This document shows, in pieces, positions 37,946 through 49,598 of a DNA stretch of 64,000 nt (positions are counted from its first letter, which is position 1; the number at the start of each line of letters is the position of its first letter). The notes under the pieces were generated by a model that was given only the letters and a program-made list of their open reading frames with translations, searched no databases and was not told where the DNA came from. The translations under genes and the position numbers were made by a program. Source of the stretch: Pseudorasbora parva (lineage: Eukaryota; Chordata; Actinopteri; Cypriniformes; Gobionidae); NCBI RefSeq assembly GCF_024679245.1, contig NC_090177.1:39620803-39684802 (forward strand), given 5' to 3'.

Positions 37946-38380
37946 TAGTGATATTTCAAGGTGAACCATTACTGAAATGAAGCAACTTCATTAGAAAAAT
38001 CCTGGTTAAATGTATCAAATATGATCCATCATGCTTTTGAGGAATGCTCATCTCTCAATAATCAGAGTATTGATTTGCATTATATGTTTTGACCCCACAA
38101 TAAAAAAACAGAACTGTGATCATAAAACTAGGCATCTTAATAAGACATCTTGTTGAGAGATGTATAGAGTGACAGCGGATATTTATTTACATTTTATGTA
38201 AGTATCTACTATACTTAAAGATCACATTGATTTACATTACAAGCTATCAGAATCACTTTTTGGCTGAATGAATATCAGCAACTGCAGCAAATTACATATT
38301 TTTGCTATTTTCCTCCTTAAGTATGAGTTTCACATAACTCAAAAAAAAAAAAAAAACATGCTGGTTAAAAAACAACCCAA
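37946..38380. other. Intronic non-coding DNA, A-run at 38341-38356
   Basis: Nothing else recognised. Confidence 0.4.
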
Positions 38381-38508
38381 GTTGTGTTGAAAATGGACAA
38401 ACCCAGCAACTGGGTTGTTTTAACCCAGCAATTTGGTTGTTTAAACATTTAACCCAAGTGCTGGGTTAAAACAACCCAGTTGCTGGTTTTGTCCATTTTC
38501 AACACAAC
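38381..38508. repeat. Compact palindrome, about 50-bp arms
   Basis: The arm 38381-38430 (GTTGTGTTGAAAATGGACAA...) is inversely repeated at 38459-38508 (...TTGTCCATTTTCAACACAAC) with about one mismatch. The 28-base spacer repeats the AACCCA motif. Probably a small fold-back MITE. Confidence 0.9.
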
Positions 38509-38555
38509 TGTTTTAACATTTTTTAAGTGTTCTCACTACTATATCATATTATAAA

Positions 38556-38609
38556 CACTACCAGTCAAAAGTTTGGACACACTTTCCCATTCTCTTTGAC
38601 TGGTAGTGT
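38556..38609. mobile_element. Minimal Tc1-type remnant, 54 bp
   Basis: ACACTACCAGTCAAA at the left is inversely repeated as TTTGACTGGTAGTGT at the right, with only about 24 bases between. The end sequence resembles known fish Tc1-like terminal repeats. It is essentially two terminal repeats and no interior. Confidence 0.7.
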
Positions 38610-39800
38610 ATGAGCCATAAAAGTGTATGTATCAGATATGATACTCAACAATAAAAACATATGCAAACTTTTTTTTTTTTTTTTTAGTTTATCTAAAGGT
38701 TTAAAAACCTATTCCATTTTTTATTTTTGTTAGTGGATTGTTATTGTTATGTCAGGCTTTACAGGATTAAGCAACTGGACGTTTTTTCTGTTGGGTGATT
38801 AAACAGAAAACACATTTCCATTGACTTGAAGGAGTATCATGAATCATCCCAGCAAGCAATAGCCGTTAGTTTACGCTATTTCTCGGTTAACTATAGACCC
38901 CATTCAGTCTATGAGCAATCCACTTCTAGCCAAAATAACTTGCACTTATAATATTCCATCATGCAAGCATAGTCAACAGTGATTACAAGCTGTTTGATTT
39001 CATTTCTTTGACATTTCTTCTTCCTCTAGTTTTTCACTGACCGCCCAAATTTTGCCTTGTTTCAGTCTAGATGTCAGGGCAGTATTTGGAAAGCTATGAC
39101 GCCTTTTAAACACAAAATTGCTGGCTGGAATTTGTCTTAAAGGTGAACATTTCAGTATGAACAAACCTGCCAGAGCATCCTAGCAACACTCTGCCAACTG
39201 CATAGGGGGGAAACCTAGTTTTACAGCAGTGGACACAACATGAGATTAACTGAATCACTGTCAGCACTTCACATCCCTAACACTTGTCTGGACGGAATCA
39301 TGATATTTAACGATTTCATCAAATCGAACATGACATTTTGTTATTTCTGTCCTATCGGCAACCCAGAATGCAATCATTTAGTGATTTATGAGTTGAGCTA
39401 AGGTTGTAGTTGGTCAACTGGAGTCTGGCTTGTGATTCTTGTTAATTTAATTAAAATAATTTAATTAGGGAGAGCTTCATGCGGCTCTTTGAGGCGGATG
39501 ATGCAGCCGAGGCCGGGAAGAGCCCCGGGTCAGTCTGCTGCTGATTCCACCGCTCTGAACCACACTCACCACTGCCATCTTCATCCTCATTCAAGGTTTC
39601 TACTGTGATCGAGCCCCTAACAATCCCCCTGAGTGATGCAATAACTGTGCAACTGTGATAAATGTTCTGGAAGATGTTTTTACTCATCATATGAAAATGA
39701 GAACTACGAAATAAGAGGGTCGCCTGACTTTAAAGTAGGATTTTAAATGCAGGATTATCAGGATTATTACACATTTTTTCATGTATCAATCGATCAATCA
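38610..39800. other. Intronic DNA with a unique block at about 39425-39700
   Basis: 39425-39700 is repeat-free and GC-balanced, starting after an AT-rich TTAATTTAATTAAAATAA stretch. It is a candidate conserved non-coding element; conservation cannot be tested here. No coding exon seen. Confidence 0.35.
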
Positions 39801-39955
39801 ATCAATTAACTTTATTTATATAGCGCTTTTACAATGACGGTTGTTTCAAAGCATCTTTACAGTGTCAAACAGGACAATATTGCAACAAAATTTGATTTGG
39901 CTGTACAGTCGTTCTGGAGAAAACATTGTTATGATGTTATCAGCTCATTTTAATT
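39801..39955. repeat. Dispersed fish repeat (TTTATATAGCGCTTTTAC type)
   Basis: ACTTTATTTATATAGCGCTT, followed by TTTCAAAGCATCTTTACAGT, is a dispersed repeat core I recognise from fish genomes. Its class (SINE or LINE 3' end) is uncertain. Confidence 0.55.
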
Positions 39956-40030
39956 TATCATATAGCAAAAATTTACTTAGATCATAATTTTAGTGTCATA
40001 ATTGTTTATGTCAATTTGATTGACTGATCT

Positions 40031-40110
40031 ATTATATTTATTATATTATATTATATTATATTATATTATATTATATTATATTATATTATATTATATTATA
40101 TTATATTAAT
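40031..40110. repeat. (TATTA)n pentanucleotide microsatellite
   Basis: About sixteen tandem copies of a TATTA/TTATA pentamer. Confidence 0.97.
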
Positions 40111-41060
40111 TATATTAGCCGTGAATGGGACCCTACATAGGGTCAGAAACCTGCTGTATAGAATAGAAAAGGAGAAATGTAAAAAAGTGTTTTATTCTTT
40201 TAGTTTTTCTGTCTGTTAGTTTCACTAACCCTGCAGATGGCTGGATTGTTTAAAACAGCATAATGGTGCTGTTGTGCTCTTAGCATGTTGTTAACTTCTG
40301 TCATTTTGCTAACTTCAACCAACCTCCTTTGTCTAAAACCATAAACCCCAACAAAATAAATCACAGATAGAATGATTCATCTGCAAAGCCACGGTAGAAA
40401 CACACTGTCGTCATATCAGCCAAAGTCGTCCCTCTCTTAGACGGCAAAAAAATTATAAGGCAAAATTCATGACTGCGGTTCTCATTCAAGCATTACGAGT
40501 GCTGACCCAACCATTCCAGCGGATTTATCCTGCTGAGCCGAAGCGCCACCGGTCAGTGTCTTTCATTTTTCCCTTCAGTGAGCCCATACGCTTGTTACAG
40601 AAGCGGCACCTTGAATGAATCCCACCATAAAGAAGAAAAGGAGCTTTATGACAATGCATGACCACACTATAACTATATTATTGTGCTCAGTTTTGTTATA
40701 GCTGAGGGCCTGAGATGGGGTGAGCTTATTTATGTCGTTTTCTCGCATCTAAGATGAAGTCCTGGCAAACAGCTGTGTAAAGGGAATAGGAACCTGGTTG
40801 TGAAGGCTGGGGCAACAGGCCTTGGTCGTCTGACTGTGACGTTTTAAATTATCTGTCAGCTAAGGACTTGTTGAACAGCTGCAGTTTGTCAACATTACGC
40901 ACCCAAGGTTATGAGGCACAACAGGCTGAGGTATCGGCTACAAACAATGCAAGAACTCATTTGCGTTTGTATATAATGAGTTTGTTTTCAGTAGTCATAT
41001 TTGTGCCTTTGAAGTTAGATGTTTTGTCTGTTTTTGAGAGCTATTTTGTTTCTTTTTAAG
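40111..41060. other. Intronic, mostly unique
   Basis: No gene recognised. The 40440-40640 portion is GC-balanced and repeat-free. Confidence 0.35.
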
Positions 41061-41275
41061 TGTGTTAATAAAGATCGCTGCTGCGAATAGGTTTATTATC
41101 TTCTCTCCGTCAGCCAGCTGTGACAGAAATAAGGAACCAACAATGGATCTAGCAGTGGTCCAAATATTCCTCCTCTCCCAGGGGGACCATTCCCTCCAGT
41201 ACCATACAAGGGACTTTTTATATCTGGTCGATCCTATCAAATATGGTTCTGACGTTGAGTACGTTGATTGGTAGG
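41061..41275 (+). pseudogene. Possible gag-like retroelement fragment
   Basis: An open frame over 41062-41274 contains DLAVVQIFLLSQGDHSLQYH followed by TRDFLYLVDP, reminiscent of gag-region proteins of fish LTR retroelements. This is recognition by phrase only. It breaks off at 41274. A related TGCGAATAG...GTCAGCCAGCTGTGA block recurs at 41758-41808 beyond a minisatellite. Confidence 0.3.
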
Positions 41276-41499
41276 CACTACTGTGCGGATCCCGGCATGC
41301 ATAAATTCTCTACAGTTGTTTGAGTAATTGAAGGAAACCTTCAGCCTACGCAATTCAGTTCTTCGACCCTGTCTCCACTGGCTTCCTTAAGTCCTCCGTC
41401 TCTTCATTCACTGGCTCCTCTCAACAGTTTGAATCCGCCTTGGACATCCTATTCACTAGCCCTACCCTGGTGTTTCGACCCTCTGGCCCCACCTCCAAG

Positions 41500-41752
41500 C
41501 CCATCATTCCACCTCGGCCCCTCAGCTCCACCTCGGCCCCTCAACTCAACCTCGGCCCCTCAGCTCCACTTCGGCCCCTCAACTCGACCTCGGCCCCTCA
41601 ACTCGACCTCGGCCCCTCAGCTCCACCTCGGCACCTCAACTCGACCTCGGCCCCTCAGCTCCACTTCGGCCCCTCAACTCGACCTCGGCCCCTCAACTCG
41701 ACCTCGGCCCCTCAGCTCCACCTCGGCACCTCAACTCGACCTCGGCCCCTAA
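41500..41752. repeat. 19-bp minisatellite, about 13 copies
   Basis: The unit is close to CCTCGGCCCCTCAACTCGA, alternating with CCTCGGCCCCTCAGCTCCA. It reads as Pro/Ser/Thr-rich peptide in more than one frame (41429-41752, 41440-41808), which is a property of the repeat. Confidence 0.95.
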
Positions 41753-41946
41753 AGAACTTTGCGAATAGAACCCACCTTTATTTTGTTCTCCGCGTCAGCC
41801 AGCTGTGAAAACAAAATAATTATATTTCAAATAAATGCTGTTCTTTTGAATGTTTTAATAATCAAAGAATCCTGATATAATAGATAAAACATTTAAAAAA
41901 ATCTTAAGTGCTCCAGACTTTTTTGACCAGCACTATAAGTATGCTA

Positions 41947-43520
41947 CAGTGGGGCAAAAAAATGGTATTTAGTCATTCACCAATTGTGCAAGTTCTCCTA
42001 CTTAAAGAATATGAGAGAGGACTGTAATTTTCATCATAGGTACAATTCAGCTATGAGAGACAGAATGTATTTTTATATCAAATATTTATTTTTATTGCAA
42101 ATTATAGTGGAAAATAAGTATTTGGTCAATAACAAAAGTTAATCTCAATACTTTGTCATATACCCTTTGTTGGCAATGACAGAGGTCAAACGTTTTCGGT
42201 TAGTCACCACAAAGTTTTTACTCACTGTTGCTGGTAGTTTGGCCCATTTCTCCATGCAGATCTCCTCCAGAGCAGTGATGTTTTGAGGCTGTCGCTGGGC
42301 GCCACGGATTTTCAACTCCCTCTAAAGATTTTCTATGGGGTTGAGATCTGGAGACTGGCTAGGCAACTCCAGGACCTTGAAATGCTTCTTACGAAGCCAC
42401 TCCTTCATTGCCTGGGTGGTGTGTTTGGGATCATTGTCATGCTGAAAGACCCAGCCACGTTTCATCTTCAATGCCCTTGCTGATGGAAGGAGGCTTTTTC
42501 TCAAAATCTCACGATACACGGCCCCATTCATTCTTTCCTTTACACTGATGAGTCGTCCTGGTCCCTTGGCAGAAAGACAGCCCCAAAGCATGATGTTTCC
42601 ACCCCCATGCTTTACAGTAGGCATGGTGCAACTCAGCATCCTTTCTCCTCCAAATACGACAAGTTAAGTTTTTACCCAAAAGTTATATTTTGGTTTCATC
42701 TGACCATATGACATTCTCCCAGTCCTCTTCTCAGGTCATCCAAATGCTCTCTAGCAAACTTCAGACAGGCCCGGACATGTACTGGCTTAAGCAGGTGGAC
42801 ACATCTGGCACTGCAGGATTTGAGTCCCTGTTGGCGTAGCGTTACTGATGGTAGCTTTTGTTACTTTGGTCCCACCTCGTTGCAGGTCATTCACTAGGTC
42901 CCCCCGTGTGGTTATTGGATTTTTGCTCACCATTCTTGTGATCATTTTGATCCCACGGGGTGATATCTTGCATGGAGCCCTAGCTCGAGGGAGATTATCA
43001 GTGGTCTTGTATGTCTTCCATTTTCTAATAATTGCTCCCACAGTTGATTTCTTCACACCAAGCTGCTTATCTATTGCAGATTCAGTCTTCCCAGCCTGGT
43101 GCAGGTCTACAATTTAGTTTCTGGTGTCCTTTGACAGCTCTTTGGTCTTGGCCATAGTGGAGTTTGGAGTTTGACTATTTGAGGTTGTGGACGGGTGTCT
43201 TTTATACTGATAACGTGTTCAAACAGGTGCTGTTAATACAGGTAACGAGTGGAGGACAGAGGAGCCTCTTAAAGAAGAAGTTACAGGTCTGTGAGAGCCA
43301 GAAATCTTGCTTTTTTTGTAGGTGACCAAATACTTATTTTCCACCATAATTTGCAAATAAATTATTTAAAAATCAGGCGATGTGATTTTCTGGATTTTTT
43401 TTTTTCATTCTATCTCTCATAGTTGAAGTGTGCCTATGATGAAAATTAGAGGCCTCTCATCTTTTTAAGTGGGAGAACTTGCACAATTGGTGGCTGACTA
43501 AATACTTTTTTGTTCCACTG
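41947..43520 (-). mobile_element. Tc1-like transposon, complete ends
   Basis: The 1,574-bp element is flanked by TA (41945-41946, 43521-43522). Left end CAGTGGGGCAAAAAAATGGT, right end ACTTTTTTGTTCCACTG. Sub-terminal ACCAATTGTGCAAGTTCTCC and its inverse are also present. It encodes one broken transposase on the minus strand. Confidence 0.93.
42145..43155 (-). pseudogene. Tc1-like transposase, DD34E, broken
   Basis: Starts MAKTKELSKDTRN, where a TAA interrupts about 14 codons in. The helix-turn-helix continues ([13 protein letters not shown]) to about 42790. Frameshifts separate it from the catalytic part (42639-42322): [21 protein letters not shown] with the second Asp, and PDLNPIENL with the Glu, spaced 34 residues. 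A TAG follows immediately after ENL; the remaining C-terminus can be traced to YMTKY at 42145. Several lesions make this a dead copy, older than the one at 34330. Confidence 0.9.
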
Positions 43521-43522
43521 TA

Positions 43523-44460
43523 TATATGTGCATTTTTTGCTATTTAGATGTTAATTAACTGTTGTTTCGAGGGAACAGAAAGGTTAATCTTGTAATCAAT
43601 CCTCCATGGGTGCTATTCAGAATACAAATGAAAGAATTATGTTGGATTACTGTTAATTGTGAAACTTTTACATTCTTTATGAGAAGCAATCTTTCTCCTG
43701 GTAACTGATCCTGTCAGTATAAGTAAAGCTTGTCCAATATTTAATAATGCCACAGTGTCCCAGATACAAGCATTTTTATGTAAACATGATTTCAAGATTG
43801 AAGAACCCAATAAAATGGCTGTAACATTGCTGTTTTTGACCTACTTAAATCAAATCATTATCTAATACAGGACACAATGTCAAACTGTATACAAGTTTAT
43901 TTTATTTAAATGCAAGGACACAAAACAATGTTTTTTTGTTAATGTTATTTTGCTGTTTTGAGCAATATTGTGCACCGTGCCATTACTGTGAGCTCTGATT
44001 CCGTAGAGACCACCCACTCTCTCTAGTTTCGGTTCAGCAAAACATTTGGCAGGACATCCAGCTTTTGTGTTGCCAGAAGTGTTCTGCTATCACACACAAG
44101 TTTACCTCAGTTTGAGTGAGACAATTTACATAATAGAGGACTTACAGTGATCATTTGGTTTATTTATAATAGTTGTAGCATAATTTTGCTTATTAACTAC
44201 TTGTGTATTTTTGTTAACAACAATAAAGCAGTGAAACTCACAAAAAAGAAAAATCAGTAAGAAAGAAATAACATTTTGCATGAATAACATCAAGCCTTTG
44301 ACCATCGAGATTTACTTTAGTAATATAGCAATATTTTTTTACTTAATTTTTTTTATTAAGCACATTCCCACTCTTTCAAATAATCATATATATTCCAGAT
44401 TTAGTTATTATTTGTTTCCCATTATCCACAGTTGTGATTACCATTAGACTATTATACTGT
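43523..44460. other. Intronic non-coding DNA
   Basis: Nothing recognised between the two Tc1 copies; AT-rich. Confidence 0.45.
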
Positions 44461-44464
44461 AATA

Positions 44465-46056
44465 CAGGTCCTTCTAAAAAATTTGCATATTGTGATAAAG
44501 TTCATTATTTTCCATAATGCAATGATAAAAATTAAACTTTCATATATTTTAGATTCATTGCACACCAACTGAAATATTTCAGGTCTTTTATTGTTTTAAT
44601 ACTGATGATTTTGGCAGACAGCTCATGATAACCCAAAACTCACAAATTCACAAATTCTCAAAAAATTAGCATATTTCATCCGACCAATAAAAGAAAAGTG
44701 TTTTTAATACAAAAAAAGTCAACCTTCAAATAATTATGTTCAGTTATGCACTCAATACTTGGTGGGGAACCCTTTTGCAGAAATGACTGCTTCAGTGCGG
44801 CGTGGCATGGAGGCGATCAGCCTGTGGCACTGCTGAGGTGTTCTGGAGGCCCAGGATGCTTCGATAGCGGCCTTAAGTTCATCCAGAGTGTTGGGTCTTG
44901 CGTCTCTCAACTTTCTCTTCACAATATCCCACAGATTCTCTATGGGGTTCAGGTCAGGAGAGTTGGCAGGCCAATTGAGCACAGTAATACCATGGTCAGT
45001 AAACCATTTACCAGTGGTTTTGGCACTGTGAGCAGGTGCCAGGTCGTGCCGAAAAACCAAATCTTCATCTCCATAAAGCTTTTCAGCAGATGGAAGCATG
45101 AAGTGCTCCAAAATCTCCTGATAGCGAGCTGCATTGACCCTTCCCTTGATAAAACACAGCGGACCAACACCAGCAGCTGACATGGCACCCCAGACCATCA
45201 CTGACTGTGGGTACTTGACACTGGACTTCAGGCATTTTGGCATTTCCTTCTCCGCAGTCTTCCTCCAGACTCTGGCACCTTGATTTCCGAATGACATGCA
45301 AAATTTGCTTTCATCCGAAAAAAGTACTTTGGACCACTGAGCAACAGTCCAGTGCTGCTTCTCTGTCGCCCAAAAGTGTCTTGACCTGGGGAATGCGGCA
45401 CCTGTAGCCCATTTCCTGCACACGCCTGTGCACGGTGGCTCTGGATGTTTCTACTCCAGACTCAGTCCACCGCTTCCGCAGGTCCCCCAAGGTCTGGAAT
45501 CGGTCCTTCTTCACAATCTTCCTCAGGGTCCGGTCACCTCTCTCGTTGTGCAGCGTTTTTTGCCACACTTTTTCCTTCCCGCAGACTTCCCACTGAGGTG
45601 ACTTGATACAGCACTCTGGGAACAGCCTATTCGTTCAGAAATGTATTTCTGTGTCTTACCCTCTCGCTTGAGGGTGTCAATGATGGCCTTCTGGACAGCA
45701 GTCAGGTCGGCAGTCTTACCCATGATTGCGCGGTTTTGAGTAATGAACCAGGCTGGGAGTTTTTAAAAGCCTCAGGAATCTTTTGCAGGTGTTTAGAGTT
45801 AATTAGTTGATTCAGATGATTAGGTTAATAGCTCGTTTAGAGAACCTTTTCATGAAATATGCAAATTTTTTGAGATAGGAATTTTGGGTTTTCATGAGCT
45901 GTCTGCCAAAATCATCCGTATTAAAACAATAAAAGACCTGAAATATTTCAGTTGGAGTGCAATAAATCTAAAATATATGAAAGTTTAATTTTTATCAATA
46001 CATTATGGAAAATAATGAACTTTATCACAATATCCAAATTTTTTGAGAAGGACCTG
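44465..46056 (-). mobile_element. Tc1-like transposon, complete ends
   Basis: The 1,592-bp element is flanked by TA (44463-44464, 46057-46058). Left end CAGGTCCTTCTAAAAAATTT, right end AAATTTTTTGAGAAGGACCTG. Long sub-terminal inverted repeats reach about 230 bp (TATATGAAAGTTTAATTTTT and inverse; CTGAAATATTTCAG near both ends). Confidence 0.95.
44752..45723 (-). pseudogene. Tc1-like transposase, DD34E, two frameshifts
   Basis: The N-terminal frame (45723-45523) begins MGKTADLTAVQKAIIDTL and contains the first helix-turn-helix (YISERIGCSQSAVSSHLSG). A shift leads into the frame with GDRTLRKIVKKDRFQTLGDL, and a second shift near 45400 into the catalytic frame (to 44752). The latter holds VLFSDESKF (first Asp), FRHDLAPAH (second Asp) and [10 protein letters not shown] (Glu, 34 residues later), and is fully open to the C-terminal GFPTKY. 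Only two indels; the catalytic triad is preserved. Confidence 0.92.
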
Positions 46057-46059
46057 TAT

Positions 46060-47020
46060 AGTAAAGCTGTGCAACTTCACAGTTTTTTGTTTGTTTGTTT
46101 GTTTTTTGCGCATTTCTTTTGTTTTATAATGAGAATGGGGCAGGGGGTGAAATGGGTTTATTTATCCTGAAATTAAAGTCACTGTGCAAAATAAAATGTT
46201 AAAGGCTTCATTTTCAAAGTATCATTTCATTCATTCTTTGTTCTTTCTTTTTGATGTTCTCAAAAATGGGATGGTTTCCCTCAAATACTTTATGTAGTTG
46301 ATATGCAAACTTCAATGTCATAAAATGGATCATCGTATCATCTTTAAGAAGCAATAACAGATGTACAGTGAATGCAAATAGTTTGCGTGGATTCTTGGAG
46401 AATTTCCTCCCACACTGAACAAGAGAAGTTTGGCAGATGCCCTGAAGCAATTATCATTATGAAATTCAGCATATCTTAGACGCATCTCCAAAGGTTTGAT
46501 TTGGTCTGCCAAAAGAGTCCTTTGGAGCAAGTCCATTTTAGCTTCTTCTGTTCCTAGATCACTTGTCCGGATCCAGTTTATTTGCGCTTGCTAAAACTTT
46601 AAGTCAAATGTGTCATAGCCAGTGAGCTTGTTGGCAAATGAAATGGATAAAATAGAAGTCCATTCTGCTGATTACATCTGATTATTCCTAGACGTAATGT
46701 TCACACAGAGCAGACTGCTTTATCTGAGCCAGACTTCTATTGTATTTGTATCTGTTTATTTGTTCCGTTGTATTTACAATATGTGCTCTGGCAGTGGCAC
46801 AGATAAAACAGCAGGAGTATCTCAGAGAGCTGTAAAATCAGTGCGAGTGCAGTGAAGATAATGGGTCCCATAAAAAGCAAAGTGTCTCTTGTCCTCTGAG
46901 CGTTTGGAGTCACCCCAGAGAAAAGGCACGGACACGAGCTTCTCGCACATCTCTATCTCCCTCAGTACAAACAGGGGGATAGATCTCAATCTCACTGAGT
47001 CCAGTGATCATATCGCCATA
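46060..47020. other. Intronic, mostly unique
   Basis: No coding exon recognised. Minus-strand frames at 46214-46536 overlap and lack motifs. Confidence 0.4.
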
Positions 47021-47022
47021 TT

Positions 47023-47023
<1 letters not shown>

Positions 47024-47100
<77 letters not shown>
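47024..47100. repeat. (CA)n microsatellite
   Basis: About 38 CA units. The His/Thr repeat frame on + is an artefact. Confidence 0.98.
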
Positions 47101-47103
<3 letters not shown>

Positions 47104-47334
47104 ACACTCTAGAAGAAAGGCAAGGAGAGGAAAGTGCAAACACACATTGCATCACATTTTCATTATGGTCTGATTTAGACGATGAGGTTTTTATTTCAGC
47201 CTCAGATTTTGTGTCTAAAATATGGTGTATTGGAAGGTGTTGAGGGCGGTCTTCACAGTTAAGACCCCTTCACACCAAGAAAGATAATGATAACTATTAA
47301 ATACATTAGCATCCACAAACACAATATTATTCTG

Positions 47335-47790
47335 TTTATTTTTTATTATTATCAACTTTTATTTAAGACACATAGGTCCATAAAGACAACACAATACACA
47401 CAATAATACAAAAAAAAAAAAAAAAAAAGTTAAAAATGAGCACATCAGGTGTCATTTCTAAAACATATACAGACTTCGGGTCCAATATTTCCAAAAGCAA
47501 GATGTGTACCTTGTATCACTCTTAGAAACATCAACTATGGACACAATGATGAAATTCTTAGACTCTGTCAGTCTGCACATAAATCTATACATAAAATTTC
47601 TTAAAACAGCATTAAAAGTGGGCACATTGTTAGACACAAACATTACACTGGCACTACTCCACCTAGGAATTTTAAGCACAATTCTTAGTGCATCATTATA
47701 AGCCACTTGAAGTTTTTTCATTTTCGACTCACTAAAGTTACAAAAGTTATAAGCGCATGCTGCAGTTTTGTCGTCTGCCAGTTTAAATGC
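47335..47790 (-). pseudogene. LINE 3' fragment (RT C-terminal region)
   Basis: The minus-strand frame 47721-47458 reads KKLQVAYNDALRIVLKIPRW, then SASVMFVSNNVPTFNAVLRN and FMYRFMCRL. This is the conserved region C-terminal to the reverse transcriptase of some non-LTR retrotransposons. The frame extends upstream to about 47780 (CAYNFCNFSESK). The 3' tail with TGTGTCTTAAATAAA reads on the minus strand near 47360. The rest of the element is missing. It sits between two MITE-like ends (about 47268 and 47860-47995). Confidence 0.7.
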
Positions 47791-48124
47791 TGGAGCTCTT
47801 TGAAGCAGGATGGATTCTGTTTTTATTTTTCATCAGCTGGTCATAAATTGTTCTGAAAGTGATTCCAACATTATCGTTCTTTTGTGCTGTTATCGTTATA
47901 GTGGTGTTGAACTCAGCTATTCTTTTACAATTTGATTGTTTGTTTTGATTACTTTATGGTTATCATTATAGTTTTCGTCTGGGCTTTTACAGCTGCTGGT
48001 GATGATACACTGGGCTCACGAGATGAGACAGGACACGAGAATACACAGTACACAGATGAGACAATATCTGAACACTTTTTAAGAAATCTTCAATGATGAA
48101 AAAAAAACAGTCTTATTCAACTGA

Positions 48125-48375
48125 ATGTGTCATGCTGGTGTTTGGTTTGTTCTTTCTCATGTTTTCATGTCTTTTATTTTGAACTTTAGTCATAGTCATG
48201 TGCCCTGTCATGTGATTACCTTGCACTTATGTGATCTTTCGCTTTGTTTTTTTTGTTTTTGTTTCATGATCGTATGTTCTCCTTTGCTTTCAGGTGTGTC
48301 ATTATGTACTTAGTCCTGTGTAAATATAGCCCTCATGTTCCCATTATTGGCTTTGTTGAATAGCAAACTGTTTTA
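48125..48375 (+). mobile_element. LTR-like segment A
   Basis: Begins TGTCATGCTGGTGTTTGG and includes AAATATAGCCCTCATGTTCC, similar to ATTTAAGCCCTCATGTTTGT in the segment at 49599. Both have repeated CATGTC/CATGTG motifs. It is possibly a decayed retroelement LTR; the 3' half with the polyadenylation signal is not evident. Confidence 0.3.
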
Positions 48376-48410
48376 TGCATGCTTTATGATTGAACCATTA
48401 GTAACTTCAT

Positions 48411-48731
48411 CTGATTGGTCAGATGGTTCAGTCTGTTGTGAATGGTCTACTCTGCTCTAATTGGTCAGATGGTTCAGTCTGTTGTGATTGGTCTACTCTG
48501 CTCTGATTGGTCAGATGGTTCAGTCTGTTGTGATTGGTCTACTCTGCTCTGATTGGTCTGATGGTTCAGTCTGTTGTGATTGGTCTACTCTGCTCTGATT
48601 GGTCAGACGGCCCAGTCTTTTGTGATTGGTCTACTCTGCTCTGATTGGTCAGACGGCTCAGTCTGTTGTGATTGGTCTACTCTGCTCTGATTGGCCAGAC
48701 GGCCCAGTCTGTTGTGATTGGTCTACTCGTT
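48411..48731. repeat. 46-bp minisatellite, seven copies
   Basis: The unit reads approximately CTGATTGGTCAGATGGTTCA then GTCTGTTGTGATTGGTCTAC and TCTGCT. Each unit carries two TGATTGGTC motifs, that is two inverse CCAAT boxes. Copies diverge by a few substitutions (GTTCAG versus GCCCAG). Confidence 0.97.
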
Positions 48732-49598
48732 GCAACGGTTGTCAGAAGCTAAACACCCATTACTGAACTTCGGCTCAGTATGCTTACTCAATCCTCACAA
48801 TCCAAATCCAAAGTTATTGTACACACTGTAAAGACAGAAACAATGGTGTCGGATTTACGTTAATGTATTCATCCGATCACGAGTCCGATGATGAAACATT
48901 GGAAGAACAAGTTATTCAACCCAAACCCTAACCTCCAGAGAATTGACTCATTTTGACGTACATTATGAGAAGCTGCAGCTGTAATTCCTCACCATCAGCA
49001 TTAACACGTGTAAGTCCATCATCAAACCAATGTGTTTATTCTTATTTATTGCGGTGCACATGCGGGAACTGAACTAAACACTAACGTGAATGACTGATTA
49101 AACATTAATGTTTGTAAAACAATCTATCCTTTATCTTTACTCAAAGTAGTAAGAACGACAGATACTCTGCATTAATAGACACAGTTGTAGGTAAAAGTGG
49201 CCCACAGCTGATGAGCAGAAGTTAGACGTTAGACATAAACGTACACAATATAAAATGCAAAACTACATATTTGAACGCCTGGTAGAAAATATATACACAT
49301 CAGTAATTATATTCATACTTACAGGATGTGATTCTGAGGAGCAATGTTTCAGCTTCATTCATTCACTTTCCATTTGTGCACATTCACCTGAGTATTGATT
49401 CTGTGGTGGTCAGTGATCCGGTAAAAGAGTTGTTTTTCTGTCCACGATTAATACTGAGTGTTTGCTGGATGAACAGGCTAAATGAGTGTAACATTAATTC
49501 TGCTACATAAAGTTAATTCTATTAACTGATCCAAATATTTATAATTTATAGTAATTAGTTACAATACATTAGTATTCATATTCCACTTCCGCTAATTT
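48732..49598. other. Uncharacterised segment between LTR-like pieces
   Basis: A short + frame from ATG 48862 reads MYSSDHESDDETLEEQVIQP and stops soon after. The acidic composition is protein-like but too short to name. It may be internal sequence of a retroelement or another transposon. Confidence 0.3.

Noticed and set aside
41429..41808. Pro/Ser/Thr-rich mucin-like frames
   Set aside because: Produced by the 19-bp minisatellite, readable in more than one frame.
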